The notes under the pieces are model-generated. The model was given only the letters and a program-made list of their open reading frames with translations. It was not told the DNA's origin and did no database searches. DNA of 64,000 nucleotides, taken from assembly GCF_015218165.1 (NCBI RefSeq), contig NZ_CP048659.1, positions 3,038,001 to 3,102,000 on the forward strand, read 5' to 3'. This document shows, one piece after another, positions 43,240 through 51,871 of the stretch. This DNA is from Acinetobacter piscicola (GTDB lineage Bacteria; Pseudomonadota; Gammaproteobacteria; Pseudomonadales; Moraxellaceae). Made by a program: the position numbers and the translations under genes. Numbering within the stretch: position 1 is the stretch's first letter; every line of letters begins with the position of its first letter.

Positions 43240-43382
43240 CTGCCTGCTCCTTATGATTGTTCTTTTATGTACAGTATGTGACATAAAAATATGAAATTAA
43301 AAATTTATTTTGCTTATTTTGTAAGCATTGGTTCTGACTTAAAAATAAGATATAAATGATTTAGAAAAATTTAAAACTCGCG

Positions 43383-44201
43383 ATGATGATCTATAACATT
43401 CACCATTTACACTGTGGCAGTCTGTGTCCTTTATGTGCACCCTTGTTTGGGCAAAAAGGTTTAAAAGCCAATTTAGTCTGTCATTGCCTGTTGATTGAAA
43501 CCGATCGTGGTTTGGTGTTAGTCGATACAGGGTTAGGGTTACAAGACTATTTACATCCTCAACAACGCTTAGGCAAGCTGATCTATACAATGAGTGCACT
43601 CATAACTGATCCGACTTTGTCAGCTTTTCACCAAATTCAAAAATTGGGTTTTCAGCCGAGTGATGTTCGGCATATTTTGCTGAGTCATTTAGACTTTGAC
43701 CATGCAGGTGGAATAAGTGACTTCCCTAATGCAACAGTACATATTCTGTCGAATGAATTGAATGCCACACAATCTTTGTCAGGTAAAAATAAATTGCGCT
43801 ATCGCCCACAACAATTCAAACATCATGCTTATTGGCATTTTTTAGAACATGAAGCAGGTGAGCCTTGGTTTAATTTTAATCGCGTGCAAGGTTTTAATAT
43901 ATTTAAAGATGAAATCTTGATGATTCCCCTGCTTGGGCATACAGCAGGACATTGTGGTATTGCTATTCGTCAGAAAGATCGATGGCTACTGTTCTGTGGT
44001 GATGCTTATTATTCACACTTGCAGCTTAATCCACAGTATAACGCTTTTGGGTTAAATTTAATGGAACGTCTCTTTGCATTGAATAATCAACAACGCCTAC
44101 ATAGCTTAAAAGCCATTCAAACATTGGCACAGAATGAACCGCACATTGAACTCGTGTGTGCACATGACCCTTTTGAATTACAGCGTTATTCTATTTTATG
44201 A
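43383..44201 (+). CDS. MBL-fold metallo-hydrolase
   Basis: A 272-residue metallo-beta-lactamase-fold enzyme. Metal-site motifs are SHLDFDHAGG (residues 101-110), a second His region LGHTAGHCGIAI near 185 and FCGDAYYS near 203, ending with CAHDP. The HLDFDH form and the N-terminal HHLHCGSLCPLCAPLFGQ are common in the lactonase-like/uncharacterised group that includes some N-acyl-homoserine lactonases, but the substrate cannot be named. It overlaps the next gene by four bases (ATGA), so the two are translationally coupled. Confidence 0.82.
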   Translation: MMIYNIHHLHCGSLCPLCAPLFGQKGLKANLVCHCLLIETDRGLVLVDTGLGLQDYLHPQQRLGKLIYTMSALITDPTLSAFHQIQKLGFQPSDVRHILLSHLDFDHAGGISDFPNATVHILSNELNATQSLSGKNKLRYRPQQFKHHAYWHFLEHEAGEPWFNFNRVQGFNIFKDEILMIPLLGHTAGHCGIAIRQKDRWLLFCGDAYYSHLQLNPQYNAFGLNLMERLFALNNQQRLHSLKAIQTLAQNEPHIELVCAHDPFELQRYSIL

Positions 44202-44779
44202 AATTACATTTTTTAGCTATTTTACTCACCTCTAGCATGATGACAGGGTGTATCACCTCATCAGCACTGCCACAACAACAACGTCCACAACAGTGGGGAG
44301 ATTTAATCCAAAAGTCTTCTAATTTTTATCAAATGAGTGACTCTATATTTCGCAGTGAACAACCCAATGCTCAACTGATCCCTCTGCTTAAAGAGCATCA
44401 AATTGATGTGGTCATTAATTTACGCAGTCGTGATCAAGACCGTACAACGTTGGCAGGAAAAAATTTAAAACTGATCCATATTCCAATTCATACATGGGCA
44501 TTGGATAAATACGATTTACTCAAAGTGATGCAAAACATTCAAATAGCGCAACAGCAAAATCAGAAAGTATTGATTCATTGTTATCATGGTTCTGACCGTA
44601 CAGGTGCAAGTATTGCGATGTACCGCATTATTTTTGAAAATTGGTCAACTGAAGCTGCCTTAAACGAAATGAAGCATGGTGGTTATGGCTTTCACCCGAT
44701 TTGGGTCAATATCGACAAACAGTTTAGCCCTGAAAATATAAAATGGATCCGTGATCAACTCACGAATCCATCGATGTAA
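44198..44779 (+). CDS. lipoprotein tyrosine/dual-specificity phosphatase (TpbA-like)
   Basis: A 193-residue protein with signal MKLHFLAILLTSSMMTGC (lipobox Cys18), so anchored in the envelope, and a cysteine phosphatase domain. SDSIFRSEQP near residue 48 and the P-loop HCYHGSDRTG (127-136) give the CX5R catalytic signature, and INLRSRDQDR carries the general-acid region start. Periplasmic phosphatases of this type include TpbA of Pseudomonas aeruginosa, which acts on the YfiN homologue TpbB. A yfiN gene lies about 10 kb away here. The link is inference; the family call is firm. Confidence 0.85.
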   Translation: MKLHFLAILLTSSMMTGCITSSALPQQQRPQQWGDLIQKSSNFYQMSDSIFRSEQPNAQLIPLLKEHQIDVVINLRSRDQDRTTLAGKNLKLIHIPIHTWALDKYDLLKVMQNIQIAQQQNQKVLIHCYHGSDRTGASIAMYRIIFENWSTEAALNEMKHGGYGFHPIWVNIDKQFSPENIKWIRDQLTNPSM

Positions 44780-44839
44780 ACAACATAAGGTTTAATGTAT
44801 GGGGTTTGTTAAAGCACTATCCCCCTTCACTCATTTTAC

Positions 44840-45838
44840 TTAACGGCGATCTAGAGGAACCCAATCAATCACCCACGCAGATTTCATTCCTAAGCTTGCA
44901 TCTGAATTGATCTTCTTACGTGTACTATCCGCAGTTTCACGGTCTTTAGCAGGCCCAACCATAATGCGGATCCCTTTTGATGTTGGGCTCTTGGTTACTT
45001 TATAACCTTTGGCACGTAATTTTGCAGCAACCGCATCAGCATTCGCTTCATTTGCCGCCAACGCCACTTGTACCATCCATTGCTTATCGCCATTTTCTAA
45101 TAAGTTACGGGCTTTATCAGCTTCTGCCTTTTTCTTGGCTTCCTCAGCTTTACGTTTTTTCTCATCAGCAGCTTTTTTCTCATCTGCTTTGCGCTGCTCT
45201 TCTAGCTTACGTTTTTTTTCTTCAGCAGCCTTTTTCTCATCCGCTTTGCGCTGCTCTTCTAGACGTTGTTTTTTCTCCTCAGCAGCTTTCTTTTGTGCTT
45301 CAGTGGCTTTTTTATCAGCTTCTGCGGTAGCTTGACGCTTCTGCTCAGCTCGCTTTTTTTCTGCTTCTGCTTTTTGTTGTTGTAATTTTTTATCTGCTTC
45401 TGCTTTTTGTTGTGCTTTAGTTTTATCGTCTACATTCAACTCAGGTGGGATATTGTCTGAACTTTCTTGTGCAGATTTACGGCGTAAATTAGCAGCAGCA
45501 TATTCTTCCGCTGCTTTACGTGCAGCATCCGCTTCAGCTTGTTGTTGCATACGTAAAAATTCAGCTGCTTTTGCTTCTTGCTCAGCGACTGCTTTTTCAC
45601 GTGAACGGCGCTGTTCTTCAAGCAAACGTTTTTCAGTTGCCACATCAACCGTGAGTGGCTGTAATTGTACAGTCTCCTCAGCGGGTGCAGGTTTACCGTT
45701 TTGTTGGACATGAGCAGCAGGAGGCGGTGGCGTCTGATCTTGATAAATTTCATCTTTACCTTTTAGAAGCAATGCCGCTAATAAAACACCACCACCTAAT
45801 AAAACAACACCACCCATCCAGCGTTGCTTGTTATTCAT
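44840..45838 (-). CDS. SPOR-domain membrane protein (DedD-like)
   Basis: A 332-residue inner-membrane protein with a short cytoplasmic start MNNKQRW, one transmembrane helix (MGGVVLLGGGVLLAALLLKG) and a long charged Lys/Glu/Ala-rich region at about residues 100-250 that repeats (EEKKRKLEEQRKADEKKAA, twice with changes). A SPOR domain at the C-terminus begins QWMVQVALAANEANADAVAAKLRAKG. SPOR domains bind denuded peptidoglycan at the septum. The gene order folC-then-SPOR gene matches the dedD position. The ATG at 45836-45838 overlaps the folC stop as ATGA. Confidence 0.85.
   Translation of the reverse strand: MNNKQRWMGGVVLLGGGVLLAALLLKGKDEIYQDQTPPPPAAHVQQNGKPAPAEETVQLQPLTVDVATEKRLLEEQRRSREKAVAEQEAKAAEFLRMQQQAEADAARKAAEEYAAANLRRKSAQESSDNIPPELNVDDKTKAQQKAEADKKLQQQKAEAEKKRAEQKRQATAEADKKATEAQKKAAEEKKQRLEEQRKADEKKAAEEKKRKLEEQRKADEKKAADEKKRKAEEAKKKAEADKARNLLENGDKQWMVQVALAANEANADAVAAKLRAKGYKVTKSPTSKGIRIMVGPAKDRETADSTRKKINSDASLGMKSAWVIDWVPLDRR
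45160..45290. repeat. imperfect tandem repeat within the SPOR gene
   Basis: A unit of about 57 bases encoding EEKKRKLEEQRKADEKKAA-like segments occurs at least twice, with a diverged third copy. It lengthens the coiled, charged linker of the SPOR protein. Copy number may vary among strains. Confidence 0.65.
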
Positions 45839-47133
45839 TGACATTCTTCTAAATACTCCCAGACCGCTTCTAAGGTATGGAATGAACCACATACCAAAAT
45901 CAGTTGATTATTTTTTGTTTCTTCAAGCGCTGATAAAAAGGCAGCTTGTACATTTTCAAACTGTTCAACTGTTTCATCCTGCAAAGCCGATCTTAATTGA
46001 TCCATCGATGCCGCACGAGGCACAGTCAATGGCGCAATTTTCCACTTTAATACAGTGTTTTTCAATAACTTGACGACGGTTTCTATATCTTTATCAGTCA
46101 ACATTGAAAAAACAGTGACAACTTCTGTGTACTGTTTATTGTATTCCATGAATTTTCGCAATTGCTTTAACAAAAATTCAACACCGTGCGGATTATGTCC
46201 TGCATCAAAAATGACAGTTTTATCTTGGGTTTTATGATGAATCGTTTCAACTTCAAAACGACCTTGTAAACGTGCCTGCAAAATACCTTGTGCAATCGCG
46301 TGTTGTGTCACGGTTAAATCACTGAGTAAAATCGCGGCAACGGCTGTAGAAATATTTTCCAATGCAAGCTGACCAAGCGGCAGTTTTAGCGTTAAACCTG
46401 ATGTGGCAAAGTTCCACGTTTGACCATCTGCTGCATAATCATAGAAATAATCTTGATTCACAACATGTAATTTTGCCTGACACTGTTGTGCTTTTGTTTT
46501 AATGGCAAGTGGGAGCTGCTGTAAACCACCAAAAACCACAGGAATATTTGGACGAATAATTCCTGCTTTTTCAAAAGCAATCTTTTCAATGGTATCACCG
46601 AGCCAATCGGTATGGTCAAGCCCAATATTGGTAATAACCGCAACATCAGGGTCGATGACATTCACCACATCTAAACGACCACCAAGTCCAACTTCAAGCA
46701 CCCAAACATCACAATTCATTTGCTTAAAAATGACAAAAGCAGCCAAAGTGGTTGCTTCAAAAAAAGATAAACTGAGATCACACTGACGACGTGCTGCATC
46801 AACTAAGACAAATGCATCAATCAAGGTCTGATCAGAAACTTCTTGTCCTGCTAATTTGACGCGCTCATTAAAACGATAAATATGTGGGGATTGGTACAGT
46901 CCAACATTAAAACCTTGTGCATTCAGAATCGCAGCCAAGGTCGTAGTGGTTGAACCTTTACCATTGGTTCCTGCAACCGTAAAAACTTTGGCATTGGGCT
47001 TGGTTACACCCAATGCTTCTGCGACAGGAATGACCCGTTCTAAGCCTAAATCAATCCCTGTAACGTGAACATGGCTCCAATAATTGAGCCATGTTTGTAA
47101 ACTATCAGTATTTAATGGAGCAATGTTGTTCAA
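45835..47133 (-). CDS. folC: dihydrofolate synthase / folylpolyglutamate synthase
   Basis: Adds glutamate to dihydropteroate and to folates. The 432-residue protein has the P-loop FTVAGTNGKGSTTTTLAAIL near residue 55, YQSPHIYRFNERV, FFEATTLAAFVIF, LEVGLGGRLDVVNVIDPDVAVITNIGLDHTDWLG and FDAGHNPHG. It overlaps accD by four bases at its start and the SPOR gene by four at its end, so the block is tightly coupled. Confidence 0.95.
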   Translation of the reverse strand: MNNIAPLNTDSLQTWLNYWSHVHVTGIDLGLERVIPVAEALGVTKPNAKVFTVAGTNGKGSTTTTLAAILNAQGFNVGLYQSPHIYRFNERVKLAGQEVSDQTLIDAFVLVDAARRQCDLSLSFFEATTLAAFVIFKQMNCDVWVLEVGLGGRLDVVNVIDPDVAVITNIGLDHTDWLGDTIEKIAFEKAGIIRPNIPVVFGGLQQLPLAIKTKAQQCQAKLHVVNQDYFYDYAADGQTWNFATSGLTLKLPLGQLALENISTAVAAILLSDLTVTQHAIAQGILQARLQGRFEVETIHHKTQDKTVIFDAGHNPHGVEFLLKQLRKFMEYNKQYTEVVTVFSMLTDKDIETVVKLLKNTVLKWKIAPLTVPRAASMDQLRSALQDETVEQFENVQAAFLSALEETKNNQLILVCGSFHTLEAVWEYLEECQ

Positions 47134-48026
47134 GGCAAGTTCATCAGTTTCGCTACGATGCGATATACAGTATCACGTAATGCATGACGATGAACAATTT
47201 GATCGACCACACCATGATCAAGCAAGAATTCTGCACGTTGGAATGGTTCTTCCAATTTTTCACGTACAGTTTGTTCAATGACACGCTTACCTGCGAAACC
47301 AATCATCGCTTTCGGTTCTGCAATATGCACATCACCTAACATAGCCAATGATGCGGTAACACCGCCATATACTGGATGGGTTAATACCACAATATACGGA
47401 AGATGTGCATCTTTCATTTTTTGGATCGCAGCAGAAGTACGTGCCATTTGCATCAAAGACAACATGCCTTCTTGCATACGCGCACCACCAGAAGCTGCAA
47501 AACAGATCAATGGTTGTTTGGCAGCAATCGCTTTTTCAGCAGCCTGCACAAAACGATCACCGACCACGGTACCCATTGAACCACCCATGAAGTCAAATTC
47601 AAAGGCACATGCCACTAGAGGAATATTTTTTAGCTGACCTTGCATCACCACAAGTGCTTCTGACTCACCTGTTTTATCCTGCGCTTCTTTCATACGGTCG
47701 GGATAAGCTTTACTGTCAACAAAATGTAATGGATCTTTGGCAACAAATTCTTGACCAAGTTCCGCAGTCACATTGTCAAAAAACCAATTTAAGCGATCAC
47801 GTGCCTTCATTTTTAAATGTTCATCACACGATGGACATACGTAGGCGTTAAACGACATCGCTGTACGAGTCACTAAAGCATGACACTCAGGGCACTCAAT
47901 CGTTGGTTCAGTAAATGTTGCTTTGAGTGTTTGTTGTTGATCAGGCAAATGGATGCCTGGAATCGAACGTTCAGTCCACGGCGTCACTGGGCTGAGAATT
48001 TTCCCTGATTTCACTTCTTGATTCAT
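47130..48026 (-). CDS. accD: acetyl-CoA carboxylase carboxyltransferase subunit beta
   Basis: The 298-residue beta subunit forms the carboxyltransferase with AccA, the committed step of fatty-acid synthesis. A four-cysteine zinc ribbon is visible (CPECHALVTRTAMSFNAYVCPSCDEHL, about residues 39-65), then CAFEFDFMGGSMGTVVGDRF, ICFAASGGARMQEGMLSLMQM and VLTHPVYGGVTASLAMLGDV. It overlaps trpA by four bases. Confidence 0.96.
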   Translation of the reverse strand: MNQEVKSGKILSPVTPWTERSIPGIHLPDQQQTLKATFTEPTIECPECHALVTRTAMSFNAYVCPSCDEHLKMKARDRLNWFFDNVTAELGQEFVAKDPLHFVDSKAYPDRMKEAQDKTGESEALVVMQGQLKNIPLVACAFEFDFMGGSMGTVVGDRFVQAAEKAIAAKQPLICFAASGGARMQEGMLSLMQMARTSAAIQKMKDAHLPYIVVLTHPVYGGVTASLAMLGDVHIAEPKAMIGFAGKRVIEQTVREKLEEPFQRAEFLLDHGVVDQIVHRHALRDTVYRIVAKLMNLP

Positions 48027-48826
48027 ACTAACTCATCGAGCGCTGCTCGAAGCTCCTTGACTTTATTCACTGCTTGTTCAGCAGCTTGTTCGGGTGCTAA
48101 GTTTGCAAATGGTTTGACAAATGCACTTCCCACAATGACCGCATCGGCAACCTGTCCAACCGCTTTAGCAGAAGCTGCATCACTGATCCCAAAACCCACA
48201 CCAACAGGAATATCTGTCACGGTTTTGATTTTTTGAATACGTGTTGCAACTTCTGTGGTATCGAGTGTCGCTGCACCAGTCACCCCTTTTAATGACACAT
48301 AATAAATAAAGCCACTCGCTTGTTTTACTACACGTTGAATACGTTCATCTGTTGACGTAGGTGCAAGCAAGAAAATTTGATCCATACTGTATTTTTGTAA
48401 TACGGCATCAAAATCTGCTGCTTCTTCTGGTGGTAAATCCACTAAAAGTACACCATCCACACCACAGTCATTCGCATAAGCCACAAATTTTTCATACCCG
48501 ATGACTTCAACAGGATTTAAATACCCCATTAAAACCACAGGTGTTGTTGTGTCTTTTTGACGAAATTCTTTGACCATATTCAAAGCATCAAGGGTATTTG
48601 TTCCTGCCGCTAAAGCACGCTCTGCGGCAAGTGCAATCACTGGTCCATCTGCCATTGGGTCGGAAAATGGTAATCCGAGTTCAACAACATCTACGCCCGC
48701 TTCAACCATTTGATGTAACAAGGGTACTGTTACATGTGGTTGAGGATCACCCGCCATAACATAAGAAACCAATGCTTTACGCTGTTGTGATTTAAGCTGT
48801 GCAAATCGGGTGGCTAGACGTGACAT
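48023..48826 (-). CDS. trpA: tryptophan synthase alpha chain
   Basis: Cleaves indole-3-glycerol phosphate to indole. The 267-residue TIM barrel shows ALVSYVMAGDP, the catalytic Glu/Asp regions VVELGLPFSDPMADGPVIA and GVDGVLLVDLPPEE, then FLLAPTSTDERI, GFIYYVSLKGVTGA and VGVGFGISDAASA. The start MSRLATRFAQL at 48824-48826 matches the family; the frame extends 19 codons further. trpB is not adjacent, as is usual in Acinetobacter where trpA heads trpA-accD-folC. Confidence 0.95.
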   Translation of the reverse strand: MSRLATRFAQLKSQQRKALVSYVMAGDPQPHVTVPLLHQMVEAGVDVVELGLPFSDPMADGPVIALAAERALAAGTNTLDALNMVKEFRQKDTTTPVVLMGYLNPVEVIGYEKFVAYANDCGVDGVLLVDLPPEEAADFDAVLQKYSMDQIFLLAPTSTDERIQRVVKQASGFIYYVSLKGVTGAATLDTTEVATRIQKIKTVTDIPVGVGFGISDAASAKAVGQVADAVIVGSAFVKPFANLAPEQAAEQAVNKVKELRAALDELV

Positions 48827-48891
48827 AGAGTTGTACATTCCTTGAATTGTTAAACTTGAGGAGTTGATTTTGTATAAATACAAGACTTTGC

Positions 48892-48919
48892 ATTGTAACG
48901 CTATTTTTTACTCATTGAA
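48892..48919 (-). promoter_or_regulatory. candidate promoter of trpA-accD-folC
   Basis: On the minus strand TTCAAT, a 16-base spacer and TACAAT, about 65 bases upstream of trpA. The -10 is one base off consensus. Confidence 0.5.
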
Positions 48920-49186
48920 TAGAGTAACTCAGTAGCACAATGTTATCTCATCTTAATACAAAATAACGAACAACCTATGGCATACATTTAGCGCTATTTA
49001 TGTTTTTTGAACAATGATCAAAGCTACCTATTTTTCGCTTTTTTAAAATTCGCAATTAAATATAAAAATTTAAAATAAATCATTTAAATAGCATCATAAA
49101 CAGTATAAAACGGTATACATTTTAATTTTTAAGAAATTGCAAAAGCTGTTTATACTATAGCGGCTAATGTTTTTTATTTTTTGAAT
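48920..49186. other. trpA-antiporter divergent intergenic region
   Basis: AT-rich, with no gene. The promoter of the antiporter gene should lie here; TATACTAT near 49150 could be a -10 element but no matching -35 at a good distance was seen. Confidence 0.45.
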
Positions 49187-50518
49187 ATGACCACTCCCAC
49201 ACACAGTAAAGTGCAAGCTCGTGGGCTTGCGCTACTGCCACTTATTGTATTTTTAGCCATATTTTTAGGCAGTGGTATTTACCACTCAATCATTGGCACT
49301 GCGTTCGCTTTTTATCAAATGAAAGCCCCTGTCGCCGCACTTCCTGCGATTATTTTAGCAATTTTAATTTATCGTGGAAAAATCAACACAGCGATTGATG
49401 CGTTTTTAAAAGGAGCAAGCCACCCTAATCTGATTTTGATGTTTATGGTATTTATGCTCGCTGGTGCATTTGCCAGTGTTTCGAGTGCCATTGGCAGTGT
49501 CGATGCCACCGTACAATTTGGTTTATCGATCATCTCACCTGAGTTTGTCTTACCGATGCTATTTGTCATTTCAGCATTTATTGCCACAGCAATGGGAACC
49601 TCAATGGGCACTATTGCTGCCTGTGCTCCCATTGCTTTTGGTTTTTCACAAGCAACGGACATTCAGCCTATTTATGCCATTGGTGCTGTGGTGAGTGGTG
49701 CTATGTTTGGCGATAACTTGTCCATGATTTCAGACACTACCATTGCAGCAACACGGAGTTTGAATGTTGAATTGCGAGATAAGTTTCGGGTCAATGTATG
49801 GATTGCACTGCCTGCGGCAATCCTCACCATTCTGATTTATATTTTAAATACTCAACCATCGCAGCATATTGAATATAAAGAATATGACATTTGGTTAATG
49901 CTCCCGTATTTAGCTGTCTTCTCTTTGGCATTTACCCGTTTACATGTGCTTGCCGTTCTCACCATCGGCATCGTGTTGTCGGGTATCATCGGTTTAGTTG
50001 CACAACCAAATTTTGAAATTTTAAAATTTAATAATGCCATTTATGACGGCTTTGTGGGTATGTTTGAAGTTGCATTATTGTCCATGTTCTTAGGTGGCTT
50101 ATCTGCCATCATGCAAAAAGAAGGTGGTTTGCAATGGTTGATTCAACGTATTTATGCCATAACACGTTGTTTTAAAGTGGGTAAACAACGTGCAGGTGAA
50201 ATTGGCATCAGTTTTTTGGTGATCTTTTCCAATTTATTTGTCGCAAATAATACTGTTGCGATTATTTTGTCAGGCGATATGGCACGTGAAGTTGCCCACG
50301 AATATGGGGTTGATCCTAAACGTGCCGCAGCATTAATGGACATTTTTTCCTGTGTGATACAAGGCATTATTCCTTACGGTGCACAGCTTTTGTTGGCATG
50401 TTCTATTGCAAAACTGTCACCTATTGAGTTAATTGGCTCAATTTATTATTGTTGGATTTTGGCGATATTTGCAATTATCGCGATTATTTTTAGAATTCCA
50501 AAGTTAAAAACAGCTTAA
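49187..50518 (+). CDS. NhaC-family Na+/H+ antiporter-like membrane protein
   Basis: A 443-residue protein with about eleven predicted transmembrane helices (LALLPLIVFLAIFLGSGIYHSIIG at the start; GIIPYGAQLLLACSIAKLSPIELIG near the end). Conserved features are MGTSMGTIAACAPIAFG, SGAMFGDNLSMISDTTIAA and NNTVAIILSGDMAREVA, characteristic of the NhaC/ion-transporter superfamily. Cargo could be Na+/H+ or an organic acid exchanged against protons; it cannot be settled here. The frame begins at a TTG two codons earlier; the ATG at 49187 is preferred. Confidence 0.83.
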   Translation: MTTPTHSKVQARGLALLPLIVFLAIFLGSGIYHSIIGTAFAFYQMKAPVAALPAIILAILIYRGKINTAIDAFLKGASHPNLILMFMVFMLAGAFASVSSAIGSVDATVQFGLSIISPEFVLPMLFVISAFIATAMGTSMGTIAACAPIAFGFSQATDIQPIYAIGAVVSGAMFGDNLSMISDTTIAATRSLNVELRDKFRVNVWIALPAAILTILIYILNTQPSQHIEYKEYDIWLMLPYLAVFSLAFTRLHVLAVLTIGIVLSGIIGLVAQPNFEILKFNNAIYDGFVGMFEVALLSMFLGGLSAIMQKEGGLQWLIQRIYAITRCFKVGKQRAGEIGISFLVIFSNLFVANNTVAIILSGDMAREVAHEYGVDPKRAAALMDIFSCVIQGIIPYGAQLLLACSIAKLSPIELIGSIYYCWILAIFAIIAIIFRIPKLKTA

Positions 50519-50540
50519 CTGAGAAAAGTACAGCAAATTA

Positions 50541-50576
50541 AAAACCTCTTTGTAAACTACGAAGAGGTTTTTTTTA
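50541..50576 (+). terminator. intrinsic terminator after the antiporter gene
   Basis: AAACCTCTT / AAGAGGTTT with an 11-base loop and a following T run. Confidence 0.85.
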
Positions 50577-50697
50577 ACTTCATTCATCTACCTACCATGG
50601 ACTTTTTTAAATAATTCATCAAAAATCAATTGGCTGACTTCCGCCAAATGCTGTTCATGCCAAGTATTCATATTTTTCCTTATACTCATTTGGGTTT

Positions 50698-51726
50698 TTA
50701 TTCTTTCAATTGTTGTTTCTTTTGTAATAAAGTCTGCCCACTAAAGGCTTTATATGCTCTCGCCAAAGCAGATTGGTCAGAATACCCCAAACGCATGGCG
50801 ATTTCTGTCAGATTGACATTATCCAAAAGTAATTGCTCACAACGTTTCATACGTTCAACTTCTAAAATCTTCTTAAAAGAACAATCCAAATTACTTAATT
50901 GACGTTGTAAAGTACGCACTGAAATATTCAAATGTATTGCAAGATCTTCAATTTTAGGTGCATGTTCATGCTGCCTTAAATCGTCAGCAATCCATTGATG
51001 ACAATATTGCACAATATTGTCGAAACGAGCTTTAGAGGCTATCGCTTCCTCTGCTTGCCGAACCAACAACTGTGTCAAAGAAGGGTCTGCATCTTCAATT
51101 TTTAGATTTAAAGCATTCAAACTCAGTACAAAACTGTATTCAGGTTGATTAAAATTCACCTCGCAAGCATAAAACTTTTGATAATGATAAATCGCCATTT
51201 GAGGTGCATGAGCAAAATTGACACATAACAAGGGGAATAACTCTAGCGGCATCATTTTGCGTGCTAAATGTACCATTAAGGCATTGGTCAACTCATTAAT
51301 AAAACAATATTTTTCATGTAAAAAAGGCCAAAACAAATGAATATTTTGCCCTGTTTGCAACATTTGCATCGGTTTAATTTCATCACCATCAATCACCAAA
51401 CGACTAAAACGCAAAATGTACTGCAAAGCTTCAGCAATACTATTGCTACGTGTCGCCATATAACCTAATACGCCAAAATGTTCCGCTCGCACATGCTGTG
51501 CCATTTCAAAGGCTAAATGTGGACAATCCAGTTCTTTTTTTGTTTTTTCAATAATTTGCATAAAGAAGCCATAAGAACTTTGAGCATCTATCGCTTGGTT
51601 CAAGACTTGTTTTAATTTAAGTTGTTCTTCAGGCAAAAATGGCAGGCTTAGAATCTCTAAACCTTGTACATTCAAATAAGTTTGCCAAAGGTGATAATAA
51701 CCATTGGGTATTTTTAATTCTTGCAT
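50698..51726 (-). CDS. AraC-family transcriptional regulator
   Basis: A regulator of about 342 residues with an Arabinose_bd-type N-terminal domain (AEHFGVLGYMATRSNSIAEALQYILRFSRLV) and a C-terminal AraC helix-turn-helix pair (IEDLAIHLNISVRTLQRQLSNLDCSFKKILEVERMKRCEQLLL, then NLTEIAMRLGYSDQSALARAYKAFSG). The frame is open up to 51813, and I place the start at the ATG 51724-51726 where the family-like sequence begins (MQELKIPNGYYH); this is uncertain. It is divergent from the PF10118-type gene, which is a plausible target. Its effector may be a fatty-acid-like compound, as for related OruR/MmsR-type proteins; this is inference. Confidence 0.83.
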   Translation of the reverse strand: MQELKIPNGYYHLWQTYLNVQGLEILSLPFLPEEQLKLKQVLNQAIDAQSSYGFFMQIIEKTKKELDCPHLAFEMAQHVRAEHFGVLGYMATRSNSIAEALQYILRFSRLVIDGDEIKPMQMLQTGQNIHLFWPFLHEKYCFINELTNALMVHLARKMMPLELFPLLCVNFAHAPQMAIYHYQKFYACEVNFNQPEYSFVLSLNALNLKIEDADPSLTQLLVRQAEEAIASKARFDNIVQYCHQWIADDLRQHEHAPKIEDLAIHLNISVRTLQRQLSNLDCSFKKILEVERMKRCEQLLLDNVNLTEIAMRLGYSDQSALARAYKAFSGQTLLQKKQQLKE

Positions 51727-51871
51727 GGCATTGCTCACTTTTTTATCATGCAGTCTGACATGATGGATTTTTACTTTGTCGTAAAATGTATAAAAATTGG
51801 CAATAACTGTCAAAACAAACTAGACGAAGCACGACATACTCAAAACATGAAAGCAATGTGAGTAAAATAAA

